From: Orientallactaga sibirica
Lineage: Eukaryota; Chordata; Mammalia; Rodentia; Dipodidae
Length of the DNA stretch: 64,000 nucleotides
Direction of reading: 5' to 3'
NCBI GenBank assembly: GCA_036365145.1
Contig: JAEOAD010000015.1
Location: 37,153,501-37,217,500, forward strand
The position numbers and the translations under genes are program-made. Positions within the stretch are counted from its first letter, which is position 1, and each line of letters starts with the position of its first letter. A model generated the notes under the pieces. That model was not told the origin of the DNA. It worked only from the letters and a program-made list of their open reading frames with translations, and ran no database searches. Of the stretch, positions 60,498-64,000 are shown one piece after another.

Positions 60498-60552
60498 GTT
60501 CTCTCTCTGTGTCTTCCTCTTTCTCTGTCAAATAAATAAATAAAAATTATTT
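60498..60552 (+). mobile_element. SINE 3' end fragment
   Basis: Only the CT-rich block and CAAATAAATAAATAAAAATT tail of the tRNA-like SINE. Confidence 0.7.
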
Positions 60553-60560
60553 CAAAAATA

Positions 60561-60752
60561 GCCGGGCATGGTGACACACGTCTTTAATCCTAGCACAAGG
60601 GAGGCAGAGGTAGGAGGATGGCTATGAGTTCGAGGCCACCCTGAGACTGCATAGTGAATTCCAGGTCATCCTGGACTAGAGCAAGACCCTACCTTGAAAA
60701 AACAAAAAATAAAATTTAAATTAAATTAAAAATAAATAAATAAAATAATAAA
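60561..60752 (+). mobile_element. B1 SINE
   Basis: TAGCCGGGCATGGTGACACA start, GAGTTCGAGGCCACCCTGAG, GAATTCCAGGTCATCCTGGA, long A-rich tail with AAATTAAATT and AAATAAAT units. Confidence 0.94.
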
Positions 60753-60753
60753 A

Positions 60754-60965
60754 GGGCTGGAGGGATGGCTTAGCAGTTAAGGTGTTTGCCTTCAAAGCCA
60801 AAGGACGCAGGTTCGATTCTCCAGGACCCACGTTAGCCAGATGCTCAAGGGGGTGCACCCGTCTGGAGTTCATTTGCAGTGGCTGGAGGCCCTAGCGTGT
60901 CCATTCTCTCTTTTTCTCCTCTTCTTTCTCTGTCAAATAAATAAATAAAATATTAAAATAATAAA
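60754..60965 (+). mobile_element. tRNA-like SINE, well preserved
   Basis: GGGCTGGAGGGATGGCTTAG, GGTTCGATTCTCCAGGACCC (an intact B-box-like tRNA motif), GCCAGATGCTCAAGGGGGTG, CT block, CAAATAAATAAATAAAA tail. It follows directly after the B1 tail. Confidence 0.92.
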
Positions 60966-62530
60966 TTAAAAGAAATGGGGGACTCTTTAATGTTTTCATA
61001 AAGTGGAGAACAAAATTACAATTTAACCACTACTCATATGACCATATAACTCTTGTTAAATAATAAATGCCTTTTGGATAAAATATAGTTTGTGCTGGCC
61101 TTGCATATTATTTAAAGTGAATCTATAGTGGAAATGTATTTAATAATCAAATAGAAGCCTCTATCAGAAAAAAAAATAAATGTAGAAATGGAGATTCAGG
61201 TTGCATCACAGTTGGAAATAGTATGAAAAAGTAATGCGTTAGGCTTATATGATAAATTTTACTTTCTAATTTTGGTATCTTCACATTTATAGATAAGATT
61301 ATGTCATTTTGTGATGATAAAGTTTTAAAAATGTCCATTTAATCCCCTGAATTATTTACCAATATGGATTCATGTGGTCTAAGGTAATTGCAATGTTCTT
61401 TACAAAATAACTTTCTAAAAGTAAAAAGTAAGTGATAAAAACAGTAACTCTTAATTCCTCATTTATTTTTACCTTCATGTGTCCATATGTTCCAGTGGAT
61501 TTCTCTTTTACTATCAAGTGCTCTATTGTTATTTGATTAACAGCATTAATACCAACAACCAAAAAAGTGAAGTAAAATTTATCTCATTCACTGAGCAGCA
61601 CTTCAGGGATTATTCTAAGCGCTTTATGTATCATGCATATAACTTAATTCTCATGCAAGATTGTAAAATGCACATTATTTATTAAAGGAGCAGTTAATGG
61701 GTATTGTCATGTATCAGCAAGGGTTAGAATCAGAACGGAAACCAGGATTTAAAAGTTCATGGTTTTTTTCCATTATGTTATACTAGGTTTTCAAGCAAGT
61801 ACCTTTAACCGCTGAGATCTCCCTAGCCCTATGCTAGATTTTAAGGTTTTAAAACTAACCCTAGTTAGTTATTCTTATAATGCGGCATAAATTGATGATA
61901 TAGTTTCATATAATGTAAAGCAAAACTGTAGTTTTCAGGTCTTCTGCATAGATACCCATTTCACTGGAGACTTTACTGGAGAATAGATGGGACTAAATTT
62001 GAAGTTTATTAGAATAATATTATTATTATACATGTTTCCTTGCTCAAATAAATGTCATATTTCAAGACTTGGTCAAATCATTGAAACCTTAGTATTAAAA
62101 GTAAAATACACTTTTTTTTTTTTCGCTTGGTTTTACTAAGCATTGTGTCATAGAAGGAAGATAGTAGTTTTGTGGAAAGAATAATTAGATTCAACCTACC
62201 CAGTTCAAGAATTGGTTCTGGCAAGAAACAAAGTTTGGGGCCCTAAGCAAATTATTTAACTTCCATGAGCCTTATTTTAATTATCCATGAAGTAGTATTT
62301 ATAGAAAAATAATACAAGGTTGTTACTAAGATTACATAAGGTAGTACATATAAAAATTTGGTAAAATCTAAAACACCATACAAATGCAAAAGAGTGCTAT
62401 TATTATGTCCTGCTTCTTGGGCTATATAATACACAGATTATATACTAGATTATGCATATTCCCTTCATAAAAGAGGAAAAAATATGAAAATTCCTCAGAA
62501 AAAAACTAAGTAATCTGTAAGGAGGGAATA
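60966..62530. other. Intron, no gene
   Basis: AT-rich. 61785-61830 (AAGCAAGTACCTTTAACCGC, CCCTAGCCC) is a small relic of a SINE head on the minus strand. Nothing else was recognised. Confidence 0.5.
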
Positions 62531-62549
62531 AGAAAATGTTTATATTGGG

Positions 62550-62657
62550 GGGCTGGAGAGATGGGTTAGCAGTTAAGGTGCTTGCCTGCAAAGCCAAAGG
62601 ACCTTGCTTCAATTCCCCAGCACCTACATAAGCCAGATGCAAGGGAAAAAAGAAAAA
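62550..62657 (+). mobile_element. tRNA-like SINE, 3'-shortened, with perfect target-site duplication
   Basis: About 90 bp of the tRNA-like head (GGGCTGGAGAGATGGGTTAG to CAGATGCAAGGG) is followed by a short AAAAAAGAAAAA tail; the CT-rich body is absent. A perfect 19-bp duplication AGAAAATGTTTATATTGGG flanks it (62531-62549 and 62658-62676). Confidence 0.93.
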
Positions 62658-62779
62658 AGAAAATGTTTATATTGGGAGATCACCAAGAAAACCCCTGGAA
62701 TTCATGCTTAGAAGCAGTCCAGCTGGCAGGGAAAGATATTGTATTATCCATTGCTAGAACAGATGGCTTTTCAATCTTT

Positions 62780-64000
62780 ATTTATTTTATTTTATATTTA
62801 AAATTGTTTTATTGACAACTTCTGTACTTATAGACAATAAACCATGGCAATTCCCTCCTCTCCCCCACTTTCCCCTTTACAACTCCACTCTCCATCATCT
62901 CCTCTCCCTCTCTCCATTAATCTCTCTTTTATTTTGATGTCATCATCTTTTTCTCTTGTAATGAGGGTCTTGTGAAGGTATTGCTAGGCACTGTGAGGTC
63001 ATGGATATCGAGGCCAATTTCTGTCTGGACAGTTAAATTGTAAGGAGTCATACCCTTCGTTTAGCTCTTACATTCTTTCTGCTCCCTCTTCCACAATGGA
63101 CCCTGAGCCTTGGAGGGTGTGATAGAGATGTTTCCATGCTGGACACTCCTCCGTCTCTTCTTCTCAGTACTATACTATGTTGCCTTTTGGGTCATCCCAG
63201 TGGTTACCACCATCTGGAAAGAGGAAGGTTCGCTAACCAAAAGTGAGAAAAGCATTAATATATTAATATTAACATTAAGTGTAGTATTTCAAGGCAGTTT
63301 GGTGAGCATACTATATGTATTTAGGCAGACAAGAGCAGGCTTCATACACCTAAGGCTCATCACCTCTCCTGTCATAGGATTTTTATTAGGTTTTTAGTAC
63401 CAGACATATATTCCTTCCCATAGAGCAGGCCTCCAGTCCAATTAGAGAGCAGTTGATTTCCCCCAGAGCAGACATGCCACTATTGCACCCGTTCAGTCAT
63501 TTGGCCTGTCTGGCCAAACTTGAGGCCTCCAGTATCCAAAATTTTCACTGCTGATGATTTCTGTCTCCCATAGGGCTTCATGCAGTGCAGCTTTCTCCAC
63601 CTTTCAGTTGGCTGGTGTACAGGGAGATTTCAGCTCAGCACCAGCTTGATTTCTCAGTGACCTTGCTGCCCAGGCATGTGAAGTCTTCAGCAATATGGTC
63701 TTACCCTCTGTTACTCATGGGAAACCAAGGGCCTTGGCAATAGCTTGTAATGTTTTGGAGGGAGCAGGGACCTCCCTGGATAACAACTCACTGGAAGGTA
63801 TCCCATCCCTGGCACTGAAAATTTAACAGTAACAATCTATAGCTTCTGGATGTGCCATTATCCAAAAAAGTAGACTTTGATATGTCTTATTTAGAATATC
63901 TTGAATTTTGATTGACCCTTCCTCAATACTTCTCTTACTCAATCTCTTCCCCTGGCCTCACCTAAGCAATTACCCTCCTGGTAATCTGTTCTTCTATTTA
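62780..64000 (-). mobile_element. L1 3' UTR, family B, running off the window
   Basis: T-rich start, ATTGACAACTTCTGTACTTA, CCCTGAGCCTTGGAGGGTGT, CTGGTGTACAGGGAG, then extra 3'-UTR sequence with TCTTCAGCAATATGGTCTTACC near 63690 (shared with family A at 44560). ORF2 is not reached before 64000. Confidence 0.8.

Overview
This is mammalian, non-coding-rich DNA: about 64 kb of intron around one small exon. The exon at 7934-8058 (+) encodes 41 residues that I recognise as an early exon of AGBL4 (cytosolic carboxypeptidase 6). It has a good acceptor and donor, so the window holds more than 7.9 kb of the upstream intron and more than 55.9 kb of the downstream intron of a gene known for very large introns. 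The host looks like a rodent, probably a jerboa-like dipodoid. The evidence is about two dozen copies of a tRNA-like SINE (head GGGCTGGAGAGATGGCTTAG, CT-rich tail, then AAATAAATAAA), rodent B1 copies, and an ERV-L provirus of the MERVL type. I cannot prove the species from sequence alone.

Layout. 1-2330: an antisense L1 (ORF2 endonuclease, ORF1, monomeric 5' UTR) that abuts L1 3'-UTR-like sequence. 2620-4330: a class I retroviral integrase fragment and an ERVL-type LTR. 4.7-21.5 kb: intron with the AGBL4 exon, many SINEs, three antisense L1 3'-UTR fragments and a solo LTR. 21.5-36.65 kb: a nested retroelement block. An L1 fragment is followed by a nearly full-length sense L1, which is interrupted by a 5.7-kb ERV-L provirus (gag, protease, RT, RNase H, integrase, dUTPase, 3' LTR, no env). 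36.65-43.7 kb: intron with SINEs and an antisense L1 3' UTR. 43.7-46.0 kb: an antisense L1 with an inverted 5' segment. 46.3-51.8 kb: older sense L1 sequence. 51.85-53.3 kb: a MaLR remnant with a foreign repeat inside its LTR. 53.3-59 kb: old antisense L1 debris with a younger L1 3' UTR inside it. 59-64 kb: intron with SINEs and a further antisense L1 3' UTR running off the window end.

The only host coding function visible is the AGBL4 exon. Everything else that translates well is retroelement protein and is broken by stops or frameshifts. No CRISPR array, operon, tRNA or rRNA gene was seen, and I found no evidence for a new biological system. The points of real interest are structural: the ERV-L pol frame with only four stops, its missing 5' end flanked by a duplicated L1 segment, the inverted L1, the L1 monomer promoter, and a SINE subfamily with an internal duplication and clean target-site duplications.
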